A stretch of DNA of 64,000 bases from Chaetoderma sp. LZ-2023a (GCA_034401795.1 CM067369.1:189864630-189928629); one strand, 5' to 3'; shown: positions 21,227-32,259, counted from the first letter of the stretch. The notes: generated by a model from the letters alone, not told the origin. Translations and numbers: made by a program.

Positions 21227-21580
21227 GATCTGTTACTCAAGTATCTGATGGGATAATCAATTATGTTACTAGTTAGCTGACATCACAATCACGTCATGAA
21301 AATTGAATCTGTCACTAGTGTATGAATTGTATGTCTGATAAATTTATAATTTGATAAATATTCTGTTAAATACTTGCAACTAATTTGACTGAAGAGTTGC
21401 TGCTGCCATATATTAGTGAGGTAGCTTTGTCGTGAAAGTCGCAGTGTGTAATAAAAATTGTATAAAATGTATGTATTTGATGAATTTACAATTTAATAAC
21501 CATTCTGTTGAATATTTTAAAACTACCTTTACTGGTAGTTTCTGTGTATAATTACATTAAAATTTAGATTCTGAGAAATA

Positions 21581-21990
21581 GAATGGAGCAATCAAGTTTT
21601 ACCTATGTCCCGTCCATCATTAGCTAAGCTCCACCCACAGTTCACCCATGTTGGGATCAATTGATCCTGACCGCCACGATTCAAAATCCATAGAACTATA
21701 CAGGTAAGCTGTTGAATATTTTGAAACCAATTTGACTGGGTGCTGTTGCTGACATAGCAACAGCGTCTAAGTCAAAATAGTATCAAAATATACAACAGCA
21801 TATTTATTAAATAGTAAAAACATACAGTTCGTACAATAGCACTTAGTCAGTCATCAATTAAGCATTTGTGATGAACTTAGATACATGTATGTCATTCAAT
21901 ACGTAATTGATTATGCCATCATCCTACATGTCATGTAGTTGATTATGATGGCTTATGATTGACCGAGAAACTGGAATCCTCCATTGGGTG
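21581..21990. mobile_element. Composite non-autonomous repeat with ATTTGAC palindrome
   Basis: Type copy of a family of about 400 bp. The left part has GCTAAGCTCCACCCA and 'GTTGGGATCAATTGATCC'. The middle part is the palindrome CTGTTGAATATTTTGAAAC...TATCAAAATATACAACAG. The right part has TTTATTAAATAGTA, 'ACATACAGTTCGTAC' and repeated GATTATGACGTCAT-like words, ending near TCCTCCATTGGG. Other copies: 23140-23440, 25500-25830, 31385-31985, 33125-33430, 40295-40600, 40700-41000, 46520-46935. No coding capacity; the mobilising family is not evident. Confidence 0.65.
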
Positions 21991-22179
21991 GGTCACAGAG
22001 AGAAATGGATCTCTGTTAAATAATAATTTTGGTCTACCATCAGTCTATACTAACGATTGTGAATGCATATTCAATAAACAAAATATTTTATTTTCTTGAC
22101 CAACATTGCCAAATAAAGTCTTAAATGGTATCACTTATTCTTATTACTCATGCAGCTGCAGGCCGGTGTGAGTATTGCG

Positions 22180-22760
22180 CTTGGTGCCGCCTGTCTGTCC
22201 GAGGCATACCTCTGGACTCCTATGAGGTAGAATCACCAAATTAGCACATACATTTATACTATGAGCGGCTAGAAAAAATTGTTTGAGGTCAGAATGGCAC
22301 ATATCAACATCACAGGCACTTAGTGCATACCGGAATATACATTTTTCTCGATAACTCTGCAATGCAATGGGTAGAATCACCAAATCTGTAACATACATTC
22401 ATATTGTGGTTAGAACCAAAACATAGCTTCAGTACGAATGTTCAAATATCTAGGTCACTGGGTCACATTCACACAGCACACATTTTAAACCATAAATCGG
22501 GAACGCAAGTAGGTGGAATCACCAAATTCGGCACATCCATTCTTATTTTTTAAATGGCTTGAATTTATATGAGTTTCATGACAAAGTCTCAAATATCTTA
22601 GACCACTGGGTCATGAAGTGCATACTGGAATACACATTTTTGTCCATAACGCTGGAATGCAAGAAGGTAGAATTACCAGACTTAGTACATGCCTTCATAT
22701 TACGACAGTTTATGATTGCTTTGAGTGTGAGGTCAACGGGTCAACAACCTAGGCCACGGG
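22180..22760. repeat. Degenerate tandem repeat, unit about 150 bp
   Basis: Same family as 3430-3990: 'GAATCACCAAAT', 'GGTCACTGGGTCA', 'AGTGCATACCGGAATA' and 'GGAATGCAA' recur in order about four times. Confidence 0.65.
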
Positions 22761-22861
22761 AGTCACTTATAACTGCATTGTGACGATAGCTCAAGGTGTG
22801 AGTTATCATTTCCGATTCTTTCTAATCAACAGAATTTAAATACAGATATCTCTATACATAC

Positions 22862-23035
22862 TGCAATAAAGCGATATATAAAACATTGTTTCTTTTGCCC
22901 ATCCCGCCAGCACCGAGCCATCGCTTGTTCATCATTGGCAGGATTCCAGTCAGGATCAAACATGACCAGACGATTCGCTCCAATTAAATTTAGGCCACAA
23001 CCACCTGCCTTACTGCTCAGCATAAAAATAAAGTC
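22862..23035 (-). CDS. RAD54L: RAD54L exon (helicase motifs V and VI)
   Basis: 58 codons between a 'TTATTATAG' acceptor and a GTATGT donor. Encodes '[16 protein letters not shown]' (motif V region) and '[17 protein letters not shown]' (motif VI with the Q-x-x-x-R arginine fingers), then 'CFIYRFIA'. These residues couple ATP hydrolysis to DNA translocation in SNF2 motors, and the wording is specific for RAD54L. One residue in motif VI (Cys in ARCW) differs from the Val seen in vertebrates. It joins in frame to 25378-25456 (P-S|S-P) and to 13959-14122 (A|T-G-T). The downstream 8.7-kb intron holds DIRS element B. Confidence 0.96.
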
Positions 23036-23139
23036 TGGACTCTATAATAAAAGAGTAAGGTACATGTAATCAATACAAATCATCTAGCAAATTTTGCATT
23101 TACAGAAATCAAACTCAGGAAATTTTGTCTCTCTACCTT

Positions 23140-23440
23140 CCTCAATTGACCATTCCAGTTTTAGCTATGCCCCATCCATCGCTTCGTACGCTCCAGAAAA
23201 CTATAGAGACAATGGCAGCATCAGTGCCCAGTCAAATTAGTTTCAAAATATTCAACAGCATGTTTATTAAATAGTATACATACAATTCGTACAACGCTTA
23301 GCCCGTCACCAATTATGTGTTCATGACGTACTTATCTACTTCATTCATGACATCATTGATTATAACATCATTCTACATGTCACATACTTGACTATGACAT
23401 CATATGATGGGTGGATAAACTGAAAAGGTCCATTGATCTT
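23140..23440. mobile_element. Composite non-autonomous repeat copy
   Basis: Has 'TTAGCTATGCCCCATCCAT', GTCAAATTAGTTTCAAAATA, 'TTTATTAAATAGTATACA' and the GACATCAT-rich right part. One arm of the palindrome is missing compared with the copy at 21581-21990. Confidence 0.55.
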
Positions 23441-23462
23441 ATCATAAAGTAAATTCGAAATT

Positions 23463-23526
23463 TAGCTTCCAGATTAAGTGTATAAATTAATTAATATTTA
23501 TTATAATACTATTAATCTGGAAGCTA
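23463..23526. repeat. Short hairpin
   Basis: TAGCTTCCAGATTA and TAATCTGGAAGCTA are inverted arms around an AT-only spacer of about 36 bp. Possibly the remnant of another MITE. Confidence 0.5.
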
Positions 23527-23860
23527 GATTAGACCTTACATTATGACAGGAATATAATATATGTGGTCATTGATTTCTGTCAAGCTGCCTTTCAATTAAA
23601 AGGTATGCCAGTCATTTTTCTGTGCCAGTTCGATAGCCTTCCCATTAGGAACAACATTAGAGATAAATTGTAGTTATATATAATTACGTCAATAAAATTA
23701 AATGTTCGTAAAATATGAGAGGTAGGTTATTGAACAGTCATGAAAAAGAGAAACATGTGTCAAATATGTTGTCAAATTGTCTGTCGGCATTAATTCGTTA
23801 GCGGTCTGCCTGCCGAGTTTCTGAAGACTATATTTTCCACTTGGTTTAACTCTGGATACG

Positions 23861-23948
23861 CTGAATATTTTGAAAATAATTTGACTGAGAGTTATTGATG
23901 GCTTAGTCACCAACAATTCAGTCAAGTTGTTTTCAAAATATTTAGCAG
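23861..23948. mobile_element. Short palindromic MITE (ATTTGAC family)
   Basis: Arms CTGAATATTTTGAAAATAAT and GTTTTCAAAATATTTAGCAG, with TTGACTGA and TCAGTCAA next to the spacer; ends slightly different from the 5341 copy. Confidence 0.6.
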
Positions 23949-24009
23949 ATCCAGAGTTAGTGCCAATTCACTTTCCAGAGTATCCATAAATGATTTGACG
24001 TCATATGAC

Positions 24010-24200
24010 ATCATAATCATTACATCATAAATGATTCTATTAGGACCATCTTTAACTCTTAATATTCTGACACGTTGGAAGAATTGTATGTCTCTACTAT
24101 TTAATAAACATACTGTTAAATACTCTGAACCTAATTTGACTAGGCGCTGTTGCTGCCATAGCCATAGCTAAAAAGGGAAAGGTCAATTGAAATCATTGTT
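24010..24200. mobile_element. Partial composite repeat copy
   Basis: Contains 'TCTACTATTTAATAAACAT' and the start of the palindrome (ACTCTGAACCTAATTTGACT). The uninterrupted ATTTAATAAACAT here serves as an empty-site relative for the MITE at 31534-31769. Confidence 0.5.
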
Positions 24201-24234
24201 TGGTGGCTTGCAGCAGTCGGACAGTTAAACTCTA

Positions 24235-24445
24235 ATCCTCAAGCAAGTTTCAATTCTCTCATACAAAATGTCCATTTGCAGACATCGAAATTTAAAAAAA
24301 AAATTTCATTGTAATGACCGACTCGGTTATCGAGCCAGGCATTTCAGTGATAAGATTAAAAAATATATTCATCTTCTGGTCGGCAAATCAACATTTCTTA
24401 AGACCACTACAGAAGCCATTTTGGCCAGCTTGTGGATTCAAGAGT
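24235..24445. mobile_element. TTAA-MITE copy, eroded ends
   Basis: Core 'TGTCCATTTGCAGACATCG' and 'GAGCCAGGCATTTCAGTGA' match one and a half arms of the family; the TTAA borders are no longer clear. Confidence 0.55.
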
Positions 24446-24514
24446 TAGCATACAAGATACAATTTGAAAGTGTCAATCTAAAATACTACATGTATAACTA
24501 AAGAATAATATTAA

Positions 24515-24738
24515 CCCTTTAATGAGCAATATTTGTCAGAGATTTTCAAGATTTTGCTTAGTATATGTCCACTTGCATAACAAGATAGGACTATTTTTGA
24601 AAATTTACAGCTGGAATGACTGGCTTCTTAATTGTGCCAGTAATTCCTGAGGTAAATTTTCAATAGAGCATTCCTGCAAATGGATATTCCGTAAGACTAA
24701 TGCAGAGGCTGGTTTTAGCCGGCTTGATTATTAAAGTG
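24515..24738. mobile_element. TTAA-MITE copy
   Basis: TTAA at 24511-24514 followed by CCCTTTAATGAGC. The right end AAAGTG next to TTAG shows a decayed right border. The palindromic core is centred near 24630. Confidence 0.7.
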
Positions 24739-24930
24739 TTAGCAAATTGTTTATCATTGTTAGCCAGTCAGTTGGACAGATTGATGTCTGACTTAAGATG
24801 GCTGGTATAAAGTATAGGCACACAAAGAATCTTCATGCACTTGTCAATTGCATAAAAGCCAAAAAAATTGTACACCCTCCAGAATCTATAAATTCTTTGT
24901 TCTAAATGATGTATGTAATATTATGTTGAA

Positions 24931-25017
24931 TATTTTGATAGTAATTTGAGTGGGAGGTGTTGCTGCGTTTTGGTAATGATAGTGCCAATCAAATTAGTTT
25001 CAGAAAATTCAACAGCT
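24931..25017. mobile_element. Short palindromic MITE (ATTTGAC family)
   Basis: GTTGAATATTTTGATAGTAA and CAAATTAGTTTCAGAAAATT arms around a GTTGCTGCG spacer. Confidence 0.6.
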
Positions 25018-25125
25018 TTCCTGAATAATTGACTTGAAATTAAGACACTAGAATTTCAAGTGTTAAAGTGCTAGATAATATTGTGACAAAATAATGACAG
25101 AGAGATAAGACGCATCAATGTTTAA

Positions 25126-25366
25126 CACCTTACTGGTCAAGCCAGCCAAAAACTGACATCTGCAGTAATCTTCAGGAATGTTCATTTGCAGGCCAAGAGA
25201 AGACAATTTTTGAAAATTTACAACTGGAATGAACGGCGCCGATAACTGAGCCAGCCATTCCAGTCAGTGGTAAATTGTCTAAACTAGTCTTCTCTTTGAC
25301 TGCAAATGGACAATCAATAAGGAAATATTTAGATTTTCTTGACCAGATTTGACCATTAATCACTAA
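25126..25366. mobile_element. TTAA-MITE copy
   Basis: TTAA at 25122-25125 and again at 25367-25370; 'TTACTGGTCAAGCCAGCC' at the left and GACCATTAATCACT at the right; core GAACGGCGCC...GAGCCAGCCATTCC. It ends about 8 bp from a RAD54L exon border, so it lies just inside the donor side of that intron. Confidence 0.65.
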
Positions 25367-25377
25367 ATTAAACTTAC

Positions 25378-25456
25378 AGAGGGATTATTAAAATGCTCCA
25401 CAACTTTCGACCGCTTCTTAATGGACATACTACCATCGAGACGAACATATAAATAG
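25378..25456 (-). CDS. RAD54L: RAD54L exon (helicase C lobe, LDG segment)
   Basis: 79 nt. The first base completes a Gly codon split with the exon at 41970-42093 (GG|C). Encodes '[17 protein letters not shown]' then 'VVEHFNNPS', the conserved stretch between motifs IV and V of RAD54. Bounded by a 'TTCTTCAG' acceptor and a GTAAGT donor. The length is small, but both splice phases and the protein match fit exactly. Confidence 0.96.
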
Positions 25457-25499
25457 CTGAAGAAAAAACAATAAGATTTGTTATTATTACAACATGACC

Positions 25500-25830
25500 A
25501 ATGGAGGATCCATTTCTAGCTATGCCCCACCCATTTCTAACTAAGTTCCAGATCCACCGACTTTGTACACAACTTTAAACTTTGACACCTGAATTCCCCG
25601 AATTTCAAAGTCAAGTCAAATTAGTTTTAAAAAATTCAACAGAATGTTTATTAAATTCATCAAAGACATACAATTGGTTCTGTTTGTACACTTTCACGCA
25701 AAAAATTTCTGTTTTTGGGACGGAGCTTCAACATTTTGATCGTGATATCAACTTATAACATTGTGCAATATTTGATTATGACATCAGATACTGGAGGGAC
25801 AGATCAGATCCATCCATTATATCCTGAATA
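25500..25830. mobile_element. Composite non-autonomous repeat copy
   Basis: Has 'CTAGCTATGCCCCACCCAT', GTCAAATTAGTTTTAAAAAA, 'TGTTTATTAAATTCATCAA' and a GACATCA-rich right part; ends near TCCATTATATCC. Confidence 0.5.
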
Positions 25831-26086
25831 TTTAAATTTTGCCTATTATTTTTAAAACAATCCGTCTGAAAGCCTTACATCCCTTTATGCTTAACAACTA
25901 AATTCAGTAAAGTAGTTTTCAAATTCTTCACCATAATTCATAATGAACTGAGAGACCTACATGTATCATGTTCCAATCTAAAAAACATGTGCTGTAGTTA
26001 TATTCGTAACTCCTTCCAACTCATTGAGAGCCTGTGCAAGGTTTTTCATAGGAATAATAATGGCCAAGTTCGACGAGCTAACTATA

Positions 26087-26300
26087 GTTGGTCGCGATTC
26101 ACAGTGGTCTATTTTCGAAAATTACATGGGTGGTCATCTTCTATTTTGCTATAACTACATCAGTTTAAGAGGTATCATGACATGTGAGGTGCCAAATGAA
26201 AGAAGAAATGATGCTGATTAAAACTCTGTAAGAATATTTATTATATGTGGAGGCAAACTTGTCTAATTCTTCCGAGTGTTATAGATAACAGGGTGAAACA
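26087..26300. repeat. Left arm of a 13-kb inverted repeat pair
   Basis: Inverse of 38930-39137 at roughly three quarters identity by eye. The best blocks are GGTCGCGATTC, GTGGTCTATTTTC, 'ATCATGACATGTGAGGTG', 'GGAGGCAAACTTGTCTAATT' and 'GTGTTATAGATAACAGGGT'. The arms could be the termini of a large DNA transposon or two independent inverted copies of one repeat. Confidence 0.65.
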
Positions 26301-26749
26301 TAGATGTAACCGGTTCCACTTCAAACTGGTTTTTATGAATCCTTCTAGCGTGTTGCTCACTGGTGTCATTTATTAGGGATATGATATATGCATTTCATAG
26401 CACATTATCTGAGATGTAATAACAGCAGAAAATTCCAGCAGATACACCTTATAACTGTTCCTAGTAATCGTTTAAACAAGAGCAGGTAATAATGTAACCT
26501 TGGCTTCCGGTTAAGGGAGTAGTTTTATGTGATAAACTTTCACACCAAGTTGAGAAAGTATATAAAAACTATACATTTTTAGAATGCTCATAAATTGCAG
26601 TTTAAGAAAATATAAAGATGTAATGTTGCACTCTTTGTAACTTGAGTCTCACATCATTAAACAGGTGAGAACAAAATGTGACACCCGGAATTTATCTTAA
26701 AAAATCATGCACCACCTTTTTTCAAATTATTATAGCACCTAAATACAAT
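26301..26749. other. No recognised feature
   Basis: AT-rich. The word GAGAACAAAATGT near 26664 recurs near 38908 in the same orientation; nothing else was assigned. Confidence 0.3.
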
Positions 26750-27902
26750 ACAAGAGGCCCAAGAGGCCTGTATCGCTCATCTGGACCATAGGCATTTCAA
26801 CTAGAATGGTCATTGTCAATAAGAACTCTAATGAGTTGAGCAGACTTGTAACAAGAAAACAGATGCCATGTTTCCTTTATGTATCAACTTCTCTTGAACA
26901 AACTTTAATGGCACTTAGTCATCAATATCATATCTCCCAAATTTTGGCCCAATCCATTCAGTGGCTCTGGAGACGAAGTTGCTTTCATGAAAACCAGCCA
27001 TTGAAGATGGCCGCCCAACCATTTGGCAAATCAAGTTCCTTTGAACAAACTTGGATCAGCCCATGCTCTAAATGATATTTTATGAGTTTTAAATCAATCG
27101 CTCAAACAGTTTTGGCAAAGGTTTTTAAAGACATTTCTAAAATTCGACCAAAATCCAAGATGGCCACCAACCAAATTGGCCGATCGGCTTTGTTTGAACA
27201 AACATGGACCTCTATGCCCTAAGAATGCTTCCCGCCAAATATACTTGAAATCAGTCCAATGGTTCTTGAGAAGACATTTTAAATTACCCAGTGCTTTAGT
27301 ATGGGAGTTTTTGACAGAAAAAAGATCCAAGATGGCTGCCAAACCGTTTATCCGACAGTTTCAGAAATGGCAAAATGAAATCAGAATACCCACAAACATA
27401 TATAAAACGAATATCGGCCTCAAAATCCATCAAATAAACAATCCAATATGGCCACCAAACATGCTACATGTTGATTGGGTTTTTTTTTATGGATTAACTT
27501 CCCTTGAACTAATTTTAATGGCCCATAGTCATATCTCCTCCATTTCGGCCTGATCACTTCAGTGGTTCTAGAGAAGTAATTTTTGGGAAAACTAGGTCAT
27601 CCAAGACGGCCACAGAACCATTTTGTCAATCAAGTCCTCTTGAAAAACTTGGCTTACCTCTTGCCCTAGATGATGTTTCATGAGTTTTGAATCGATCCCC
27701 CAAGCGGTTTCAGAAAAGAAGATTAAAGACGTTTCCTAAAATCGGCCGAAATCCAAGATGGCTGCCTGCCAAATTGGCGGATCAGGTTCATTTGAACAAA
27801 CTTTGAACCATATGCCGTAAGGATGCTTCCTGCCAAGTATAATTGAAATCGGCCTAGCAGTTCTCCAGAAGACATTTTAAATTTCCTATTGCTTTAGTAC
27901 AT
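26750..27902. repeat. Mollusc-type dispersed repeat, left half
   Basis: Begins ACAAGAGGCCCAAGAGGCCT and GCTCATCTGG, then carries internally repeated modules: 'AAGATGGCCGCC', 'TCAAGTTCCTTTGAACAAAC', 'CCCTAAGAATGCTTCCCGCC' and 'TTGAAATC' with 'GTGGTTCTTGAG'. The module set recurs about twice. Sequence stops at 27902 where a 10.2-kb insertion begins and resumes at 38097. Open frames here are repeat artefacts. Confidence 0.7.
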
Positions 27903-28099
27903 TACAGATCATAGTTAGCTTTACTGTTTGACGAAGCAAAAACGAAACAAAAATGCGTCTTTTTAGCGTCAAAAGCTCGTAGCGTTTTCAGGTGTGGCCA
28001 AACAACAAACGCATTTAATTTATTTTATAGGCGCGTCTAACGGAAAGTCAAAACCATCCTACGATATGTTAAACGCATTATGGAATATTTTAAACCATC

Positions 28100-29180
28100 A
28101 CGAAAAAAGGAAATGCGCAATCAAATGTATTCAGTAACGCGACAAAGATTCTTACTACACATCATTAAACATAAAGTGGAATCGGTCTAGGGTCTGTCGA
28201 GGACCCGTACATGTAGATCTAAATTGCAATTGGAGCCGTTTATTTGTTAAGTACATGCATCACATTTAGTTATTTTTTCCGTGACCGTAAATGATAATTG
28301 CCGAAATGCCATATCATCGTAATCGTCAATCATACTTTTGTATAAAATGGACAGGTGTGAACTCCGCACCTGGGTATTCTTTACTGTGTATGAAGCCAGT
28401 GTGATGACAGTGCATATATTTTAATAAATTTTCAATCCACAATTTCTCTTGAAATCTAGATGAATATACCAAAATATTCTCTGAAATGGGATTATGACAA
28501 TATAGTCTAATTTGAGCCGATGTAAAAGGCATAACTTTTTAGAACAATATATGCATTAGTTGCGGCTAGTGTTGTAATGTCTTAAAACGGAAAGGGAAGC
28601 GATTTACAAAATCTGCAACCTGATATTCGGTTGTTTTCGAATTCATATGTAACCGAAAATCTCAGCTTTTACATAGACATGTGCATGCGTACATAATTGT
28701 TTTACCAGTGCCTGATATCCGAGTACGTAAGCTCATTACCCGTTTTCGGCAATGGTTATCACCGTATCACACGAGTCTGATTGGTCGAGAATACACGCAT
28801 ATTTAATGAGATTTAGCAAAGATGGCATCAACTGTTTAGAAAATAACATATTTTTGCGTGTGCAATACATCAATCTATGCCACAGACTGTCAGAGTAGAC
28901 AGATAATGCAGAATAACGAAACTGTCAATCAGAAAGTGTGCTGCCTATATATTAGACTGCTTTGGCATCTTAAATCAGACTTATTACTGACAGTGCTTGA
29001 AGTTAGTTTTCTCGAAAATTGTAAACAAAGACACGCATCGATGATCGAGTTTATCGGATTGTTTATGTTCAACATAATTGTTTTTTCGCGACAAGAGGGA
29101 AACGAAATGGATATATATATCTCTTACGACAATCTATAACTTTCTCCTTAGCAGTGACATCATATTTACTAAAACAAGAA
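28100..29180. other. Unassigned interior of the 10.2-kb insertion
   Basis: No protein similarity seen; a 93-codon open frame at 28858-29139 has no recognisable motif. Confidence 0.3.
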
Positions 29181-29230
29181 TGATAATGCAGGTTACTGGG
29201 ACAATATTGGCCTAGTAACCTGCATTATCA
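29181..29230. repeat. Perfect short hairpin
   Basis: TGATAATGCAGGTTAC and GTAACCTGCATTATCA are perfect 16-bp inverted arms around an 18-bp spacer. Confidence 0.75.
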
Positions 29231-29330
29231 GGGAAGTGGGCCCCAAATAAAAACCAATGAATTATCACATTTTACCCATTTGACCTGAAATCCCAGAATT
29301 CCACTTTTACAGTCATTATATAAGTATAAT

Positions 29331-29401
29331 GTTGAATACTTTGAAAGCAATTTGACTGGAAGCCGGCATTCAGTCAAATTAGTTTCAAAATATTCAACAA
29401 A
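29331..29401. mobile_element. Short palindromic MITE (ATTTGAC family)
   Basis: Minimal copy of about 70 bp: ATGTTGAATACTTTGAAAGC and TTAGTTTCAAAATATTCAAC arms with ATTTGACTG and CAGTCAAAT inside. Confidence 0.65.
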
Positions 29402-30029
29402 ATTTTGACACATTCATAACAAATTTATTATTTTCTGTCGGTTGAAAGGGTTAATTCAATAGTAGAAGTACTCCATTGTTGGAGGAGATATTCCCACCCT
29501 GTATTATATAATGTGTTTGATTTCTGCACTAAGTTCTGAGGGCAGTGTATGACTGTAACACCCGCTGTCGGGTCATAGGGCCTAACAGAACGTGTATATA
29601 GTATATTATTGACTATATATTGTGCCGTATATTTTTAACCAAATATCACTCATGTGGCGTTGTAAACGTGGAATCAGACACTGATCGTAATGGTGAGACA
29701 GCTAATGTGTTGGACAGTGAATCATGTGATGATGACATGTTTGACGATGAGGAAGCCACCGCTACTGGAAAGACTTGAAGATGAACTTGAAGCTAGTACA
29801 GTACAGAGTGAGTGAACTGCTCCCGTCAGTGACAAAGAGTATGCCTTTAAATTTGGGCTATTTTGGTGCATTCATCATGATCATTTGTGCCGTTTGCATT
29901 TAATTAACTGTTAATGTTTGTTCTATTGAATAATTAGCTCTAATTATCATGATTAGATATAACAATAACACACCCAGTGTTAGTAAATAGTCGCTGTTAT
30001 AAGAATTGTACATTTTAGCAATTGACCCG
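29402..30029. other. Unassigned; contains an acidic open segment
   Basis: From about 29661 to 29781 on the plus strand a short frame reads 'VESDTDRNGETANVLDSE' then 'CDDDMFDDEEATATGKT' and stops. The composition resembles the acidic N-termini of several transposases, but no family can be named and it may be chance. Confidence 0.25.
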
Positions 30030-30245
30030 TTAACACTACAGCTGGTGAAAACATGTTCTGTAGTGGCCTTGAGAAATGTCCATATGCAGAACAAGAGAAT
30101 TATTTTTTTGAAAAATGACCACTGAAATGAGTGTCTCCTTAACTGAGCCACCGGTAAATTTTCACAAATTTATTTCTCTTGCTCTGCAAATGGATATTTT
30201 CTATAGGAAAATTTAAATGTTCTTAAACCAATTTTAGGATTAAAT
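30030..30245. mobile_element. TTAA-MITE copy
   Basis: Starts after GTTAA near 30028, with the CATATGCAGAACAAGAGAA and CACTGAAATGAGTG core; right border eroded (GGATTAAATG). Confidence 0.6.
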
Positions 30246-30299
30246 GTCCAAGACATGAAAACATTACCATGGGTCAGTGAGAGGTCAAAACCCGCATCT

Positions 30300-30447
30300 G
30301 AAATCAAATTGTCTTGAGAAATGACCATTTGTAGGCCAAGAGACTATTTTTTTTAATTTTACCACTGTAATAATTGGCTTGATAACCAAGGTAGTCATTA
30401 CAGTTATAAATGTTAAAAAATTGTCTTGGCTTGCGAATGGGCATTTA
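30300..30447. mobile_element. TTAA-MITE copy, left end missing
   Basis: Core ATTGGCTTGATAACCAAG; runs directly into the next copy at TTAA 30448-30451, giving two MITEs back to back. Confidence 0.6.
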
Positions 30448-30451
30448 TTAA

Positions 30452-30635
30452 CCCTTTAATGGTCAAATAACCAGCCTCTGCAGTGTTCCTGAGAAATGCC
30501 CTTTCGCTGACTAAGAGAATAGTATTTTTGAAAATTTATCACTGGAATGACTGGTTCCCAGAATACTCTTGGTTAGCAAATTGACATTTTATGAGACAAA
30601 TGGAATTTTCTTGACCAAATTTAACCATTAAAGGG
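30452..30635. mobile_element. TTAA-MITE copy, internally deleted
   Basis: Clear CCCTTTAATGGTCAAA start after TTAA and CCATTAAAGGG end (next bases TTCA). Part of the second palindrome arm is missing. Confidence 0.7.
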
Positions 30636-30924
30636 TTCAGCAGAAATTTACATTCTCTTGACAAATATTGGACAGTAAAGGGTTGTAAAGCTGAAGCTAA
30701 TACTTACCTTTAACTAGCTTGTTCCGCTGTTCACAGTGGGGAAAATTCTCAATCCTTGTTCCACTGATGATCAAAGAAATGATGAAAACATCATACAACC
30801 TATACCTACATACAGTAAATAAGTCAAACCAGGTCATTTTGGATTTGATTAAATTGTTTATTCATTCACTTAAAAGTTTTATGTCATTGTTATTGAATTC
30901 TGCCATATCGATATAATGCAGAGT

Positions 30925-31180
30925 TTGCTCAAACAATCACCAACACAGACAGTGGCGCAAACAACCACTGATTATCAGCATGAGCAATGTTATATAGGAA
31001 CAAGATAGTTTACTTTACTGTTGATTTTGAGACTTGTATTGTTATCAATGATCAATAACAATACAAGTCCAGTCTCTAGAACAACAGTAAACTAGCTTGG
31101 TCCTACATAATATTGCTCATGCTGGTCATCAGTGGTGGTTTACGGTTATGCTACTGTCTGTGTTGTGTTGATGAATGATG
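30925..31180. mobile_element. Long palindrome, MITE-like
   Basis: Two arms of about 125 bp meet at CTTGTATTGTTATCAATGAT and its complement. Matching blocks include CAACACAGACAG, ACCACTGAT, AGCATGAGCAAT and TAGTTTAC. The arms are unlike the other MITE families here. Confidence 0.65.
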
Positions 31181-31384
31181 TTGCGCAGTGCTGGTTTTTA
31201 CTGTAGTTTCTTCTGCTAGGCACAGGTCATATATTACTGAGTGGTCTTTCAAATTTTTGTCCTCCTGTTCCAGATTTTGTACGTTTATTTTTGATACTTG
31301 TGTTTGTGGTCTGGCTATGTTTCAACAGTAGCTGAAATAGAAAGTGAAACAAATATCTTTTCACAGGGAGTTATAAGTACAACA

Positions 31385-31985
31385 TAATGGACCTTTCCAT
31401 TTTATCCATCAAGCATATGACGTCATAATCAACTACATGATGCATAAGGATGACAACATAATCAATGACGTAGATAAGATCGTCAATCGTCACAGACACT
31501 TAATTGATGACAAACTATATGCATACTATTTAACCATATAATGGTCAAATTTGTTCAAGAAAATTTTAATATCCGCTTATTGAATGTCCAATTAGAGGCC
31601 AAGAGAATACAATTTTTGAAGATTTATGACAGGAATCACTGGCTCGGTCATTGAGCCAGTCATTCGTGGTGAATTTTCAAAAATTCTATTCTTTTGCAAT
31701 TGGCCTGTAAATGGACATTCCACAAGGCCATAACAGTGGCCAGTTTTGGTCGGCATGACCATTAAAGGGTTAATAAAAATGATGTTGAATATTTTAAAAC
31801 TAATTTGACTGGGAACTGTTGCTGTCATATCAACAGCTTACATGTAGTTTTCTGGAATTTGAGATTCAGAAAGTGCAGAGATCGATCCCAATGCAGGCAA
31901 AGCATGGGTGGAGCTTAGCTAGAGATGGGCGGGGCATAGCTAAAACAGGATTCCTCCAATGGGCAAAACTATAACTAAGACTGAG
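31385..31985. mobile_element. Composite repeat copy, inverted, with a nested MITE
   Basis: Reverse-orientation copy of the 21581-21990 family: the GACGTCATAATCAACTAC part comes first, GTTGAATATTTTAAAACTAA in the middle, 'GGGTGGAGCTTAGCTAGAG' last. It is interrupted at a TTAA within ACTATTTAATAAA by the MITE at 31534-31769. Confidence 0.65.
31534..31769. mobile_element. TTAA-MITE copy nested in a composite repeat
   Basis: TTAA at 31530-31533 and 31770-31773. Flanking ACTAT and TAAAA join into the ACTATTTAATAAA word that is continuous in other composite copies (for example near 24095), giving an empty-site comparison. Confidence 0.75.
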
Positions 31986-31989
31986 TGGT

Positions 31990-32180
31990 GGGAGTGAACA
32001 CCTGACCTAGCACTGCAACAGTAGCATGACAAAATAGCATTCTATCTGTGTTGGTACAAGTACCTTATGTAATAAATTATTAAAAAGTGTATCAACACAA
32101 ACACTGATAGAATGCTATTTTGACATGATACTGGTGCAGTGCCCAGTCAGGTGCTACCAGCACTCAGCCTCACCCCACAA
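31990..32180. mobile_element. Long palindrome, MITE-like
   Basis: Arms with TAGCACTGCA, AAAATAGCATTCTATC and TGTGTTG words are mirrored by CAACACAAACACTG, GATAGAATGCTATTTT and GTGCAGTGCC around an AT-rich centre near 32075. Confidence 0.6.
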
Positions 32181-32259
32181 TAATAAATTAGCTACTATAA
32201 TCTTACTGTCTGAGTACAGCGTATATTGCTCATAGTGATATTCACTATACCACCACATA

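Noticed and set aside
28858-29139. 93-codon plus-strand open frame inside the 10.2-kb insertion
   Set aside because: No motif or similarity recognised; length within chance for AT-rich sequence.
29661-29781. Acidic open segment as a piggyBac or other transposase N-terminus
   Set aside because: Too short and only compositional similarity; no catalytic part follows.
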